NCBI RefSeq assembly: GCF_905475465.1 | Contig: NC_062245.1 | Location: 8,246,001-8,310,000, forward strand | Reading direction: 5' to 3' | DNA length: 64,000 nucleotides | DNA from: Pieris napi | Taxonomy: Eukaryota; Arthropoda; Insecta; Lepidoptera; Pieridae | Program-made: the position numbers and the translations under genes | Shown: positions 45,130-56,366 of the stretch, in pieces | How the letters are laid out: the number at the start of each line of letters is the position of its first letter | How positions within the stretch are numbered: the first letter of the stretch is position 1 | Notes under the pieces: model-generated | What the model saw: the letters and a program-made list of their open reading frames with translations, nothing else | Database searches by the model: none | Told to the model about the DNA's origin: nothing

Positions 45130-46964
45130 CAATAAAAAAGAAAAACCTACAGAGGGTAAAGTACAAGAAGTGTATAAATAATTAACAAAAAAGAACATGT
45201 AACACTAACTGTCAGTAAAATAAAGTAAAATCCAAAGAAAGAAAAATATAATATGAATAAACAAAAGCATGCATTTAAATTCTTAATATTAATTACTAAA
45301 ACTTTAATATTATTTAAATTTTGTGACTTAATATTTTTTAATAGCGTTGGTATCGGTATCGACGATATTTCTGTAAGAGTATCGGTATCGCATCGGCAAA
45401 AAGGCGTATCGATGCATCCCTAGTTTAAAGATCAAGGTTATAATTTCCAATATTCTATACGAAATAGTAAATATTTTTTAATTCGACATGCCTCCACTCA
45501 TCCGTTTCCAATGTTATCTAAATGTTGAAAATCGCTCGCTTTCTTTGCGAAATGTCATTCAAACGACGATACAGCTGTGCTATTTTTATTTTTATCCTTA
45601 ATTCATACACGTAGAGTTCAAAATTGCTCGATAAATGAAACTAGCTGTATTCCAAGGGCCCGTGTAATGCGACAGTTTGTAAGCATGAGCTTTTGCGGGG
45701 GGCGAGGGGTACAAGTTGTTTGTACCTGAAGGTCGTTGACTTTAATAATATATTTATCTATCTGTCCCTATCTTGCCTTTTTGTAGAATTGCCTTTTGTC
45801 CCCTGATTGTGGGTTATGACAATCGTCACCTTTAATTTGAATGTTAAGCTTTATCTTGGCTTAGATAACGCTGGGACAAAGGGTAAACTTTTCAATTAAC
45901 CTAACTATTATATAAGTCACGTAATCCAGTTAAACAAAACCTTTAGTTTACGAGTCCCTAGTTTCTGTATGTTTTATTGATAACTTTTCTCAGAAGTAAG
46001 TTCCTTCTGAACTAACCGAAACTTGATCTCTTATGTTAACTGTTTAAGCTTTTGGTAGCGTATTTTAATGGTATGAAAAAGCTTTTTCATTCATGATTTT
46101 AAGATCATTATAAATTTGATTTTCTTCTAAAACGTGGCCGCAGGCCGACCAAGAAATATTGTAAGTTTTTATCTTCTGTGCTTAAACGTATTAATATCAG
46201 CTCGTCTTTGAACGTCAATCAAGAATATAATCAGTGTTACATGAACGGAATTCAATCAGGATAAATAAACAGAAAGAACCGTCTCATTAAGCATAGACGC
46301 TGATTGGACACTCAAGTCCAAAAATCTAACTAAGTTTCGTCCAAAGTACATGAGAGATCACTAGATTCCGATCACGTCGCCGCTCCCGGCTCCTAATTAA
46401 AAATCGACGGATTTTTGTTAGCGACTGTACACCCCCTACCCCCCCACTCAGATAATCGTGTAGACTTGTCCCCACCCGCTTTAAAAATGTCCGCTAATTA
46501 GACAGAATAATAAAGTTTCCCAGCGAAATAAATGGATAAATTAAATCTAAAATACGTTAGGTGATGAGAGAATTGTCATCTTAATTGAATGTCTTGGGAT
46601 TTATCTTAAGATTTCTAATGTTATGTAAGAAAGAAGAGGGTTTAAGTAACAATTAGACAAAGAAATTTACCTTAAATATACTTAAATATTTAGTATGAAA
46701 GAAGCTTAATGCATAATAAACTCATTTTCTTTTATGCCCAGATAAAAAAATACAATTAAATTTGGTATTTACTTGCCAAGAATTTTATTATCATTCGAAG
46801 AATTCTGCTGTCTACAATGTAATTGTTACCCTTATTAAAACCGTTGAAAATCGTGCAGTATATTAGCTGTATTATTAGCAGTCAACGCACGCAAGCGCGG
46901 TCCTCCAAACAAATTAAATTTCCACAGACCACGGCCGAATCACTCACACTTATCACTTCGACGT
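45130..46964. other. Spacer
   Basis: No gene. A run of CGGTATCG-like words (45350-45412) is a local simple pattern, and a C-rich patch lies at 46430-46480. Confidence 0.35.
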
Positions 46965-47100
46965 TAAGGCAGTTTCAGTCGCGCAACACCACTATGTGGT
47001 GGCTGCCCACTAAAGCATTTTCCAACGACTTAGGGTCCTTCAAGAACAGCGTATCAATTCTTAAAAGGCCAGCATATCACTTAACATCAGGTAAAAAAAA
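46965..47100 (+). repeat. Interspersed repeat, family A, copy 9 (internal deletion)
   Basis: It has the left part ('ttaaggcagtttcagtcgcg', 'caacaccactatgtggtggc') and then jumps from 'ttcttaaaaggcca' to 'tatcacttaacatcaggta', missing the 'cactcgcgagccctctgg' block. The ORF at 46823-47134 reads through it. Confidence 0.8.
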
Positions 47101-47425
47101 CCTTCAACCATTAGTCCCAAATAGATATGTTTAGTACCTAAGTTAATAATCATTTGCTCAAACCACAGCGTATATAAAGCGTAGTCTAGATCAGGGTTTC
47201 TGCAAAGACCTTTGTCAAAGCCCGTCCGTCACTCATAGCCGGCTAAAAATAAATAATGTTTCTTTGCGAGCTCTTGCTTTGAGGCTATTTTAATTCGCTT
47301 ATTTCGCTGCTGCTAAATTGCTAGTGTGTTCCCGAATTAAGGGTTCATGTACGGTGGCAAGCGGGAGCGAGGTTTAGAGTAAATATGAGCTTAAGTACAG
47401 TTATTTTACCATGTTCTATACTATC

Positions 47426-47470
47426 ATATGTTCCAATATATAGTTACCATAATATGTTCCAATATATAGT
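47426..47470. repeat. Short tandem duplication, 26-bp period
   Basis: ATATGTTCCAATATATAGT occurs at 47426-47444 and 47452-47470. Confidence 0.8.
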
Positions 47471-47937
47471 CCTGGGACAAATAATTTGTATTTATTTAAA
47501 ACGGCCACATACACTATATAAAATTTTCATTTCTATACGCTATACAATTTTAGATTTTCAATAGTAATTTATTAATTAATATATAATGTTTCGTAATGTT
47601 TTTTCCTTTTTTTTGTATTGTGCTATTCATATTGATAAATTTGGACATTGGAATATTCCAGCAACTTTTCTAGGACTAAACGTATGATATCGCTTTCTCT
47701 TATGAGCGTATCATATCCATCACCAAAGGAGGTCTGGCGGCGTCAGCTCAGCGATTGTAAAGGCGCTGTGATCCCGGTGCACTCTCTGTTAAAAAGCTTA
47801 TAATTTTTCTGTATAACTTACATTCGTTGCATCAAAGAGCTATGCCTTTTTATTTCTTTAAAGTTTAAACAGACGTTATTATCGATTCATCTACACTTTT
47901 ACATACGTTTTTAGATATGTGGTAACTTTACAATTGT
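47471..47937. other. Spacer
   Basis: No gene. A patch at about 47690-47790 ('ggaggtctggcggcgtcagc') is GC-richer and unassigned. Confidence 0.3.
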
Positions 47938-48203
47938 AGTGTTGGCCTAGTGGCTGAGGTCGTAGGTTCATTCCCTGGCTGTGTACCAATGAACTTTATT
48001 TCTATGTGCGCATTTAACATTCGCTCAAACGGTGAAGGAAATTATCGTGAGAAAACCGGCTTGCCTTAGACCCAAAAAGTCGACGGCGTGTGTAAGGCAA
48101 TGGAGCCTGATCACGTACTTGCTTATTAGATTTAAAAATGATCATGAAACAGATACAGTAATCTAAAGCCCAGACCTAAAGAGGTTGTAGCGCCACTGAT
48201 TTA
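47938..48203 (+). mobile_element. tRNA-derived SINE lacking the anticodon-arm segment
   Basis: Box A 'agtgttggcctagtggctga' runs directly into 'ggtcgtaggttcattccctg'; the about 20-nt middle of the tRNA-like head (the 'gcgtgcgactctcatccc' part) is deleted. Body and tail are the most complete in the window: 'ttctatgtgcgcatttaaca', 'gacccaaaaagtcgacggcg', 'gatcatgaaacagatacag' and 'ggttgtagcgccactgattt'. Confidence 0.9.
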
Positions 48204-49423
48204 TTTTTTACAATTGTTTAGGGCAATTGTAAATTTGCACATTTAAACGTAATTCAAACGCTTTAGTTTCAAGATTTGTTAATGAAATACGTTTTTTATT
48301 TTACTAAGCTCTGGTTGATTTTATGTCATAAATGTTTTATAATTTTGGTCCTACGCATTGAGCGGGCCGGAACTCGTGAGAGGTTTTGACTTGAAAAGGA
48401 TTTAGTCACGGAATTGGAAAATACGACGGAAGGGCTATTAAACCCATTTTATAATTAAAGCAGTGACGCTATCACTCATTCATATAAGTCACATGAAAAT
48501 CACTACAATACCTTTCCACCTTCATTTAATAATTACGATATCTAAACTAATTGTTATCAACATAAAAATCGTATCACGACTTTAAAAGCATAAAAGGACA
48601 AATAGTATTTTTTAATCGAGACCAGCTGACAATCCAAACAATGTTGGAGAGTTTAAATTTTGAGCATAAGTAAAATAAACCTAAATATAATAAGCACCGA
48701 CGTCTTGCAATAATAATACATAGAGTAGAAAGGTGACAAATTAGAGACCGCGAGACGGTCATTAGTCAAGTGTCGTGACATTGACGGACATTCTTTATGT
48801 CAGGTTTAATAACCAGACGTGACTCAAAAGTTTGTCAACACAGCCTAAGCCTCATAGAAAGTACGGATGTATAATATTATTAACAATTATAATTTGAATT
48901 TCTTGAATTATTTTACAACTGCAACTGTCCAGGGGTATGCTTTGAATGCATTAACTCGCTTAAAGAAATTATAAATGTGTCATTGGATCTGTTTTTGACT
49001 TCTTCAAAATTCTGTTTTGGAAGACAAACAATTCATTTCTTCAAGTAAAAAACTGAATGAGCAAAGTATTATTAAAACTTTTAAATAAAGAATAAATTAA
49101 TAAAAATTCCAACTGTTTGGTAGAGGAAAACTTAATACGAAATTATAATTTAATACTAATTTGAACATCGATTAAGTTAAAACTAAAACCATGTTCTTCC
49201 AACAATTAAGCTAACATCTAAATGAAGCCAGTCGTAAGAAATGATGTAACCGATAACATTAATTCCTCCTGATAGTACAAACATGCCACTAATCACTCCC
49301 TGACTGCTATCCGTCACCGTCCTACCGCCATCACTCACCACACCACAACAGCCAACAATCATCTTCAACCTTATTGCCTAGCATTAAGATCTGTTATCCC
49401 ACAACAGATCTGTCGAAACATAA
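48204..49423. other. Spacer
   Basis: No gene. Minus-strand frames at 48574-48762 and 49183-49368 have no recognisable domain. Confidence 0.35.
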
Positions 49424-49663
49424 TTGTCATGTCCAACGTCCAGTGTAAACAGAGCCATCTCACCTCGCTCGATTCAAGCAAATATTGATGCGCTCGAAGG
49501 ATCTGCCGGTCATGCTGCCGGTCAGTTTAAAGTGGACGCTTCGATCATACGTCAAGAAATGTTATCGGCCTTAATTGAAGATAATGAGGGGGGACATGTG
49601 TCTCTGTCGCGTTTTATAGGGTGTAGGGGGTTGTTACTTTTTGTGTTTAAGATCCGCTATTAA
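49424..49663 (+). other. GC-richer open frame, function unknown
   Basis: Seventy-nine codons starting MSCPTSSVNRAISPRSIQAN. The part encoding ANIDALEGSAGHAAGQFKVD has a balanced amino-acid mix unlike the K/N/I-rich chance frames nearby. I recognise no domain, see no splice sites that would integrate it, and no promoter. It may be a fragment of a gene or a GC-richer regulatory patch. Confidence 0.2.
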
Positions 49664-49890
49664 TTTATGTCAATCGAGTATGTGTGTAGATTAATTCATA
49701 CGGTTAGATTTTCTGCTGTAATTGATGTTGTATACAAAAAGTGTTCTTGGTTTTTACGATACGTGTGCGTATTATTGTATCAAAGACTGATTCCAAGGGT
49801 CGTAATTTAAGGTTTCGAACAACTTTATGACCAAATTATTGTTTTGCTACTATGGTTAAAAAAGTAACTGATACATTCCATTACAAAAAG

Positions 49891-50460
49891 ATTTATTTTA
49901 TTTATTAACACTTCGTATACATAAATATATTACAGTTAAATTAATGAAATGAAAAAGGAGAGCATCTGGTGGCCTTATCGCTTTCGACCTATCTTTTCCA
50001 GGCAACCACAAATTAAATTAGATAAGGTGAGTGCAAGAATGGAACAAAACAAAGCAATGAAAACATGTGAATAGTGAACAGGACACTAATAAAACTAAAG
50101 GACACATAAAAATGAAAAGTGCACATGAATCACGATAATTTCAGATCAGTTATTACTAAAGTTAGGGATACGATGTGGACACTGGACAGGTAATGCTTGT
50201 ATAGTAGATATTTAAAAGAAGGTAGAGAAGGAGCTAAGCGGATAGGAACGGAAAGTGAATTCCATACCATACTGCAGAGACCTTGGAGGATTCGCCACGA
50301 TAGGAAGAGTTATGAGATGTAATTTCATGGATATAGTTTTCGGAAGAGCATAGGCTATAAATTTGATAAGATAGAAAGAGTTAAGAAATAGTTTTAGGAT
50401 TAAACAGGATGGAATATAAGAGATGGAGAACGTGAAATGGCATTAGGAGAATTGCTGATA
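49891..50460 (-). mobile_element. LINE 3'-end relic, family C copy 3 (longest)
   Basis: 'atttattttatttattaaca', 'cttcgtatac', 'ggtggccttatcgctttcga' and 'atcttttccaggcaaccaca' match the other two copies. The following about 450 bases ('gtgaattccataccatactg', 'cagagaccttggaggattcg') have the look of the element's non-coding or decayed coding part. No intact reading frame remains. Confidence 0.5.
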
Positions 50461-50949
50461 TTTTCTTACATATAAATCCCCAACCTACCTATTCAACGCC
50501 GCCAAACACTTGTGACACAATTGGTTGTATCTAATCACTTAGTAATTAAACTAGTACCATTCAGGCTCGTTAAATCGACATTCTACCCATCCCTCACCTG
50601 CCTTCTAAGGCAATATCCATCCATCTAGGGGGAGTTCCACCTGAGCACTGTCTTAAGGCATTTATAAAAAGCATTTTATGTTAGCAATGTTGAGTCAACT
50701 GCATAGTTGTCTAGGCGGATAAACTTTTTTTTTCAAGTGATATATGTGATTTTATTTCTTCATCGTTTGATGAGTAAGGTTTTAGTTTTAAATAGTTTAT
50801 TAAAACCTAAACATAGCAATCAAATATACAGTATATTTACAATTTTCCTATATATGGGATTTTCTTTGGATTTCCAGTAATAAATTCACCCAAAACAGAA
50901 TTTCCTTTGTAAGTAATTATTTACTATATTAAACTTTTATATGATAACG
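50461..50949. other. Spacer
   Basis: No feature identified. Confidence 0.35.
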
Positions 50950-51075
50950 AATTCGACGTTTCACGATAACGCTTTAAAGGCCAACAACGCACTCGCGAAC
51001 CCTCTGGCATTGACAGTGTCTATGAGCGGCAGTATCACATAACATCGGCTCACCTGAGCCCGTTTGTTTTTTTAT
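50950..51075 (+). repeat. Interspersed repeat, family A, copy 10 (5' truncated)
   Basis: 'aattcgacgtttcacgataa', 'gctttaaaggccaacaacgc', 'actcgcgaaccctctggcat' and 'tgacagtgtctatgagcgg', then a rearranged 'cataacatcggctcacctga' end and an A run. Confidence 0.8.
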
Positions 51076-51604
51076 AAAAAAAATCTTATGAAAAATCGTT
51101 TAAAAATGGAAATCAATTAAGTGTAATGAACATAAACATACATACGTAATAATAAACATACAAATTCCTTATGTAAATATTAAATTTTATGTTTGTTTAA
51201 GAATTTCGGAAACTAAATTATGAAAAGCGACTCCATCAGTGAAGTTTCATGTACAATAATTTCTTTGGCACGGTTCATTTTACCTGCATCTGTGGGGGCA
51301 ATGGGAGGAAAGTGGGTTCGTGGGGGCAAGGGGGCAAGGCGGTCACGATGGACAGACGGACGCTTCTTTGAGGCTATTTAATTTTGTGCAAATGACGTGC
51401 CACGTCACAGACAGACGCGCCGAACATTCTTTGTTTGAAGGTGTAATTTTATGTGTATAAAGGAGCGGATATAATACAGTGTTCATATTATGTGATAGGA
51501 AAAGTTCAGTGAGGTTACATTTTTATATCAAATTTAGAGATTTCCATTAGAAAAAAAAAATTCTGTATTTTTATTCTTACAGTAACTTAATACAATTACA
51601 ATAT
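51076..51604. other. Spacer
   Basis: No gene. A G-rich stretch (about 51295-51345, 'gggggcaagggggcaaggcg') could form G-quadruplex-like structure. Confidence 0.35.
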
Positions 51605-51911
51605 ACTTCTAACATACCGACTGGACCGGACTGGACCGATTCTCATGAAATTTTGTGTGCATATTGGGTATGTCTGAGAATCGGACAACATCTATTTTTC
51701 ATCCCCCTAAATGTTAAGGGTAGTCCAGTCCACCCCTAAATATATATTTTTTTTTTATTTTTAGATATTTTTTTCTGTTTTTATTTTTTTATGATACCTA
51801 CAACATTAAAAAATATATATAACCCTAAATTTTCAACCCTCTACGATCAACCCCTATTTTTTTTATTATAAATGATATACATGGCAAAACGACGTTTGCC
51901 CGGTCAGCTAG
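51605..51911 (+). mobile_element. Non-autonomous Helitron, family 2 copy 3 (5' eroded)
   Basis: The 5' part carries a local duplication ('ggaccggactggaccgattc'). The body shares 'tctcatgaaattttgtgtgc' and 'ctacgatcaacccctatttt' with the family. The 3' end is the best preserved of the three: a GGCAAA/TTTGCC stem (51883-51900), CGGTCAG, CTAG (51908-51911) and T. Confidence 0.75.
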
Positions 51912-52010
51912 TATTAATATAAAATTTAAGCTAACAACATATTTGAACCACCGTTTCCTAATAACGTATGTAACCCGTTTTTAAGGTAACGAAGTGTAAG
52001 TAAATAAATA

Positions 52011-52255
52011 TCTACTATATAAAAATAAGTCGGGTTTTCCTTCCTGACGCTATAACTCCAGAACGCACGAACCGATTTCCACGGTTTTGCATTCGTTGGA
52101 AAGGTCTCGGGCTCCGTTTTTCCATTCAGTCCATTTTTCCTGGTTTCAGGAAGAAAATTCAGGAAAAATTTCAACAGAAAAGCGGGATCACCAAACGAAA
52201 TGTTACATAAAACGAAGCCATCTGGTGGCGAAACGGAGTTCGCCGAGTTTGCTAG
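52011..52255 (+). mobile_element. Non-autonomous Helitron, family 3 copy 2, complete
   Basis: It starts A|TCTACTATATAAAAATAAG at 52011 and ends with a GGCGAA/TTCGCC hairpin (52227-52244), GAGTTTG, CTAG (52252-52255) and T. Both flanks are intact. It lies about 100 bp from the preceding Helitron in the same orientation. The small ORFs over 51926-52305 come from it. Confidence 0.88.
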
Positions 52256-52614
52256 TTACATATAAACAAAACATAAGACCTAAAACTTTTTATAACAAAT
52301 TATGAATAATGCTATCCTTGTGAATTCAGTGTGCAATTAAATAGATCAGCCTCACGTGCAATACTTTGAGTGTGCGCAATACGCGAAAAAGAAATGTAAA
52401 AACAAAGCAATACGGCGTAGTAGTATAAATCGTAACTGAGTTGAGTTAAAGGGTGTTCATACCAATACGAAACTTAAATATAATCTGTGATTCTGAAAGA
52501 CATAGGCATCAGCTATGTACTTGTCTCTGTATAAACTTTATTAGTTTATAAATAAACATTTGATAAGAACCGACCGAATCGTTAGTACTAATTGTTTTAA
52601 ACGCTTTTTTATAG
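52256..52614. other. Spacer
   Basis: No feature identified. Confidence 0.3.
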
Positions 52615-52815
52615 AACGGGGTGAACGGGTAGGAGGCTCACCATGGACACTCTCAATGCCAGAGGGCTCGCGAGTGCATTGCCGGCCTTTTAAGAATTGG
52701 TACGCTCTTTTCTTGAAGGAGTCGAATTGGTTCGGAAATACTTTAGGGCAGCTGATTCCACAAAGTGGTGGTGCGTGGCAAAAACTGCCTTGAAAAACGC
52801 TCAGTTGTGGAACGG
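52615..52815 (-). repeat. Interspersed repeat, family A, copy 11 (reverse, well preserved)
   Basis: On the plus strand it shows 'ggtaggaggctcaccatgga', 'cactctcaatgccagagggc', 'tcgcgagtgcattgccggcc', 'ttttaagaattggtacgctc', 'gtcgaattggttcggaaata' and 'cttgaaaaacgctcagttgt'. It is the most complete copy in the window. The ORFs at 52560-53136 are read through it. Confidence 0.9.
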
Positions 52816-53939
52816 CTTAACTTCAATCTATATATTTATATCATGAGGGCATCCCTAGCTACGCACAGCATCAAGATTTATATGGACAACGTCAGTAAAA
52901 TCAACTTATCGTCAATCATGCATTTGTATACCAGTTACTTCATCATTCACAATCTTACTGCTGGAATATCTACTGTGCGTCTTGGTCCGGTGGGTGATGG
53001 GTTGGGTGGGGTCGGGAGGCAGGTGGTCCGTCACTGTCCCAGCGCGATGTCACGTCACGGAGTTGCACGAATTTCATTTGTCCGAATTATAGAATGCAAA
53101 TTCGAATTTTTTCAATTTGTCTTTCAAACGGACTGATTACAGTCCTTTGTTCGTAATTTGTTTGTGTTTTACAAACTCTTAAAGTATGAAACCCATCGCT
53201 GATCGGGCATTTTAGCTTTTTATGAATTGTTTGATTCCATTCTTCGTGATATAGTTTGATGAAATTTTATTGCTTGGGGGTGTAATGTGCCGCGTACATT
53301 GCAGTAGATATGCAGTCCAGTGCTGATAAAATGCTCTATTCTAGCGTCAAATACGTAACGTCAAGACTTTGACACATGAACTCAGAACTTTAATCGTAAA
53401 TTACTTAACTCCTAACCTCAGGGGAATCAAGTCCAAACGCCACCAAAATGCATCGGATCAATCTATCAAGCAACTTTCAAGTGCAATACGTTCTAGGACG
53501 TCGTGTTTTTCCATCGCATGCGATCGCTCCGTCTTACCGGGTGCAATATCAATCCATCTGGTCACCCCCCTGGCCCCTACCCCCTGTCACATCCACCCCC
53601 TGTCAGTTTGAAATGACTGTCCTGGCGCAGTGCGCTCAAGACGACTGACGGCCGCCCGCTTTGATATTGCCTCGTTATTTCTTATTGTATTGCACTTTAC
53701 GTTTACGTGCCTAACTCGCTTGGTTACGTTGCGAACGGATTGTTCGGATTAAAATTTTAGATTTTCATTTAAACGTCTACCTTTTAGCGCCTGATATAAG
53801 AGTATTGAAACATGAACACAGCTAGCAAAACCTTATTGCTAATTGACAGACATTAAGTCAATGTAAGATACGTCAATCAAGTATTAGATCTGAGCTAAGT
53901 CGTCTGAAGTTTTCAAAGTATATTTAGATTTCGTAGTGT
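52816..53939. other. Spacer with GC-rich patches
   Basis: GC-richer segments at about 52980-53060 ('gggttgggtggggtcgggag') and 53490-53650 ('cacccccctggcccctaccc') stand out, and short frames there (53369-53648) are by-products. They could be regulatory; no specific motif set is identified. Confidence 0.3.
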
Positions 53940-53973
53940 CAAATTATTCTATAATCTATTATAGAATAATTTG
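53940..53973. repeat. Perfect 16-bp inverted repeat with 2-nt spacer
   Basis: CAAATTATTCTATAAT (53940-53955), CT, and its exact reverse complement (53958-53973). An AT-rich near-palindrome capable of cruciform formation. Confidence 0.85.
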
Positions 53974-54109
53974 AAATCATTGGTACGACACAACTCTCAT
54001 TGTCCCACGCGAATGTAAGTGCGTGCTCCTATTTCACCCTGTCTTCTGCTGATAGAGGACAAATCTTTGGTTTTATTTTATTTTATTATTATCAATTATT
54101 TAAGATTCA

Positions 54110-54194
54110 TGTGGAACATGGTGTAATGGTTCCAGCTGCTTACAAACTTTGTGTAAAACAAAAAACTTGACGATTAAAAAGAGTGGCGGAGAGT
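54110..54194 (+). mobile_element. Retroelement 3'-UTR repeat, second copy (truncated)
   Basis: 'catgtggaacatggtgtaat' through 'aaaaacttgacgattaaaaa' and 'gagtggcggagagttt' match 15313-15400 closely. The homology stops at 54194, exactly where an oppositely oriented LINE coding fragment begins. Confidence 0.7.
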
Positions 54195-54375
54195 TTATTG
54201 AGGAACTCCGGTTTGGTTAAAGGCCTCCTCCAAAGATGCCCATTTTTGTCGGTCTTGTGCTATGGAGCTTGTTGGATCTTGATGGGTCTTGTATCAGTTT
54301 ATGCCAGCTGATCTTTTCATATCTCAGATCTTCCCAGCGTTCTAAGGGTCTTCCCTTCCTCTTGTCTGGTGGTCC
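54195..54375 (-). pseudogene. RTE-like LINE ORF2 C-terminal fragment (reverse)
   Basis: On the minus strand one frame gives DKRKGRPLERWEDLRYEKIS and, after a frameshift, the next gives AQDRQKWASLEEAFNQTGVP followed by Q and a stop at 54195-54197. This corresponds to GRQLRRWADDI...DRESWKRMEEAFTQQG of the intact element at 28420-31242, so it belongs to a related but distinct RTE-like lineage. It is truncated and frameshifted. Confidence 0.75.
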
Positions 54376-55061
54376 TTACACGGTCCGTATACGGGGTAAG
54401 CTCAATCAATGAGATACGCTGACATTATCATTGTGCTGAAATATTTTTAAAACTTGGAAAAATAAGTCTGTCAGGCTATGCGGGTTTCGATAATCGAATG
54501 AGCTCAAACAGCAAAAGTTCGTGACGATGTCAACGGTGTCAGCGCACTGCGCAATACCTTTCTTTTAAGTTCGTTTAATTGTTGTTATTTACTTAACTAC
54601 AGTTAAGGCTTGTCAACAGGAATGCTAATGAAATTTTTTGCAATAAAATATAACAAGGTAAGATGATAGCAGCGAAAGTTGCTGATAAATATATAAGTAA
54701 GATGGCAAAAATATTGTTTTTTTATTTTGTTGAGAAAAAAGTATATAATATCAAATACATAATATCGCTACTGTGAACTCACTCTGCGAACATATAAATA
54801 TGTCGATAGTGTCGGAGACAGCATTCAGTAGGTGCAAGGTCTTTATCAACGGGGAACTGTGCAACAGACTGGTTCTTGCCCTTGGTATCCAACATTGACC
54901 TTCGCCGTCGCACATATCCCATAAGTACAAAGAAGTTCTTCGAGAACACTTGGGTTGCTCACCAAGCAAGACTTTCAGTATCCAACCTTCCAAGCCTTTT
55001 GACAATATAAAATTCATTTATCAACAGAGAAGAATATGCAATTAACAGATATAACTGTCAC
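54376..55061. other. Spacer
   Basis: The minus-strand frame at 54751-55017 (88 codons, including GWILKVLLGEQPKCSRRTSL) is not recognised. Otherwise nothing is identified. Confidence 0.35.
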
Positions 55062-55372
55062 CGTAAAATTGTAAACACCGTTAGATTGTAATCTATCTCG
55101 CGAGATTATAAACTGTCGAAAGATTGTGAACCTCAACGAACTGCTTACAATTTAACGTATTATTATTCGGTATTCATATAACATGAAATTGTTGGAAAGT
55201 AAAATTAATCTGTAATTGACCAAAGAAGTTTGAATGATAACTAAGTTAGTGTAGTACAATCTACCGAATAATAATACGTTAAATTGTAAGCAGTAAGCTG
55301 AGGTTCACAATCTTTCGACAGTTTATAATCTCGCGAGATAGATTACAATCTAACGGTGTTTACAATTTTACG
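55062..55372. mobile_element. Long-arm MITE/foldback element
   Basis: Inverted arms of 111 bp (55062-55172 and 55262-55372) differ at only three adjacent-region positions and flank an 89-bp AT-rich spacer. Each arm starts CGTAAAATTGTAAACACCG and contains the palindrome TCTCGCGAGA. There is no coding capacity. High arm identity suggests recent insertion or arm gene conversion. No clear target-site duplication was found, so the superfamily is open. Confidence 0.85.
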
Positions 55373-56366
55373 TTAACATAACTATGGTATTTATAAGACA
55401 CGTACGAATTGTAAAACAATATAACAAACATTTTCAGAAACCCACTGTGCGCTTGTACACTATCGCACTGTCAATCGAATCGAAGTCGAAGGAAATGCAA
55501 TCAATAATAACAGCAACCGAAATAAACTAAGACGGCGTGGTGTCAGAACTGGCACGGAACAATTCAGTCGCGGCCTGTCATCGCCGGCGAGACTGTCGGG
55601 CACGGTGACGTGACAGGACTGACTTGGGAACGTGTGGTACCCGCCTTAAGAGGCAGCGGGTTCAGTGCTCTATCTGACTGTTTATTAGTCGTTAGTGTTG
55701 GTTTCTTGAAAAAGTCACTTAATTTAAAAAAAAATTGAGGGAAACAAACATTAATATGTTCAGGTAATGATGTACAGGTCTCCCTAGAATAAGTTCAGGG
55801 GCTCCAATATCTGCTAAAAATGTTACTTGTTATTGAATAAAAAATATGAATTTTGAATATGTTTATCGTAACGTCGTTTATAGACAACTAAAGTATGTAC
55901 TAACAACCAAACCCATGTATCTTTAATACCGCGGTAGGTTCTAATCGTATCTAGTATATATTCTAGTCAGGTTTCGTCTGTTCTATCGCCTTAACTCATG
56001 CCTTGGACTGTCCGTCGCAAGTCTGGAGTGAAATTTGGAGCGGAGCAGAGTAAACTTAGGGACGTGGGAGCGACAGCGACGCTGCCGTCATCTCGATGCG
56101 AGTTGATAATGCACCGAGTGCTCCACTGCGGCTCGCTTCACGACTGACACCTGTCACTGACACTGCTTAATTAGCAAGCTTTGGGGACCATTTTTATAAA
56201 CATTTTTTAATGTTTGTTATGTCCAAGGTCCTCTGTCATTTTAATATATACTTGAATAATCAGTCACCCACGTAGTCCTGGAATGCGAGTCTGTGGCTAA
56301 ACAACGTACATAAATCCTCGGAGCAGTGAGGGCGCTCCGTTAAGCCTAGAAGTGCCCAGGAGACTT
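55373..56366. other. Spacer with GC-richer regulatory-looking patches
   Basis: Patches at about 55545-55670 and 55980-56170 are GC- and CpG-richer than the flanks (for example 'catcgccggcgagactgtcg', 'gcgacagcgacgctgccgtc') and contain no TE signature or open frame. Possible enhancers. Confidence 0.3.

Noticed and set aside
52765..53136. 123-residue ORF
   Set aside because: The first part is the reverse of a family A repeat and the remainder is unrelated sequence; no domain.
55745..55775. TTCAG|GTAATG as a ratchet point
   Set aside because: No pyrimidine tract and a weak donor.
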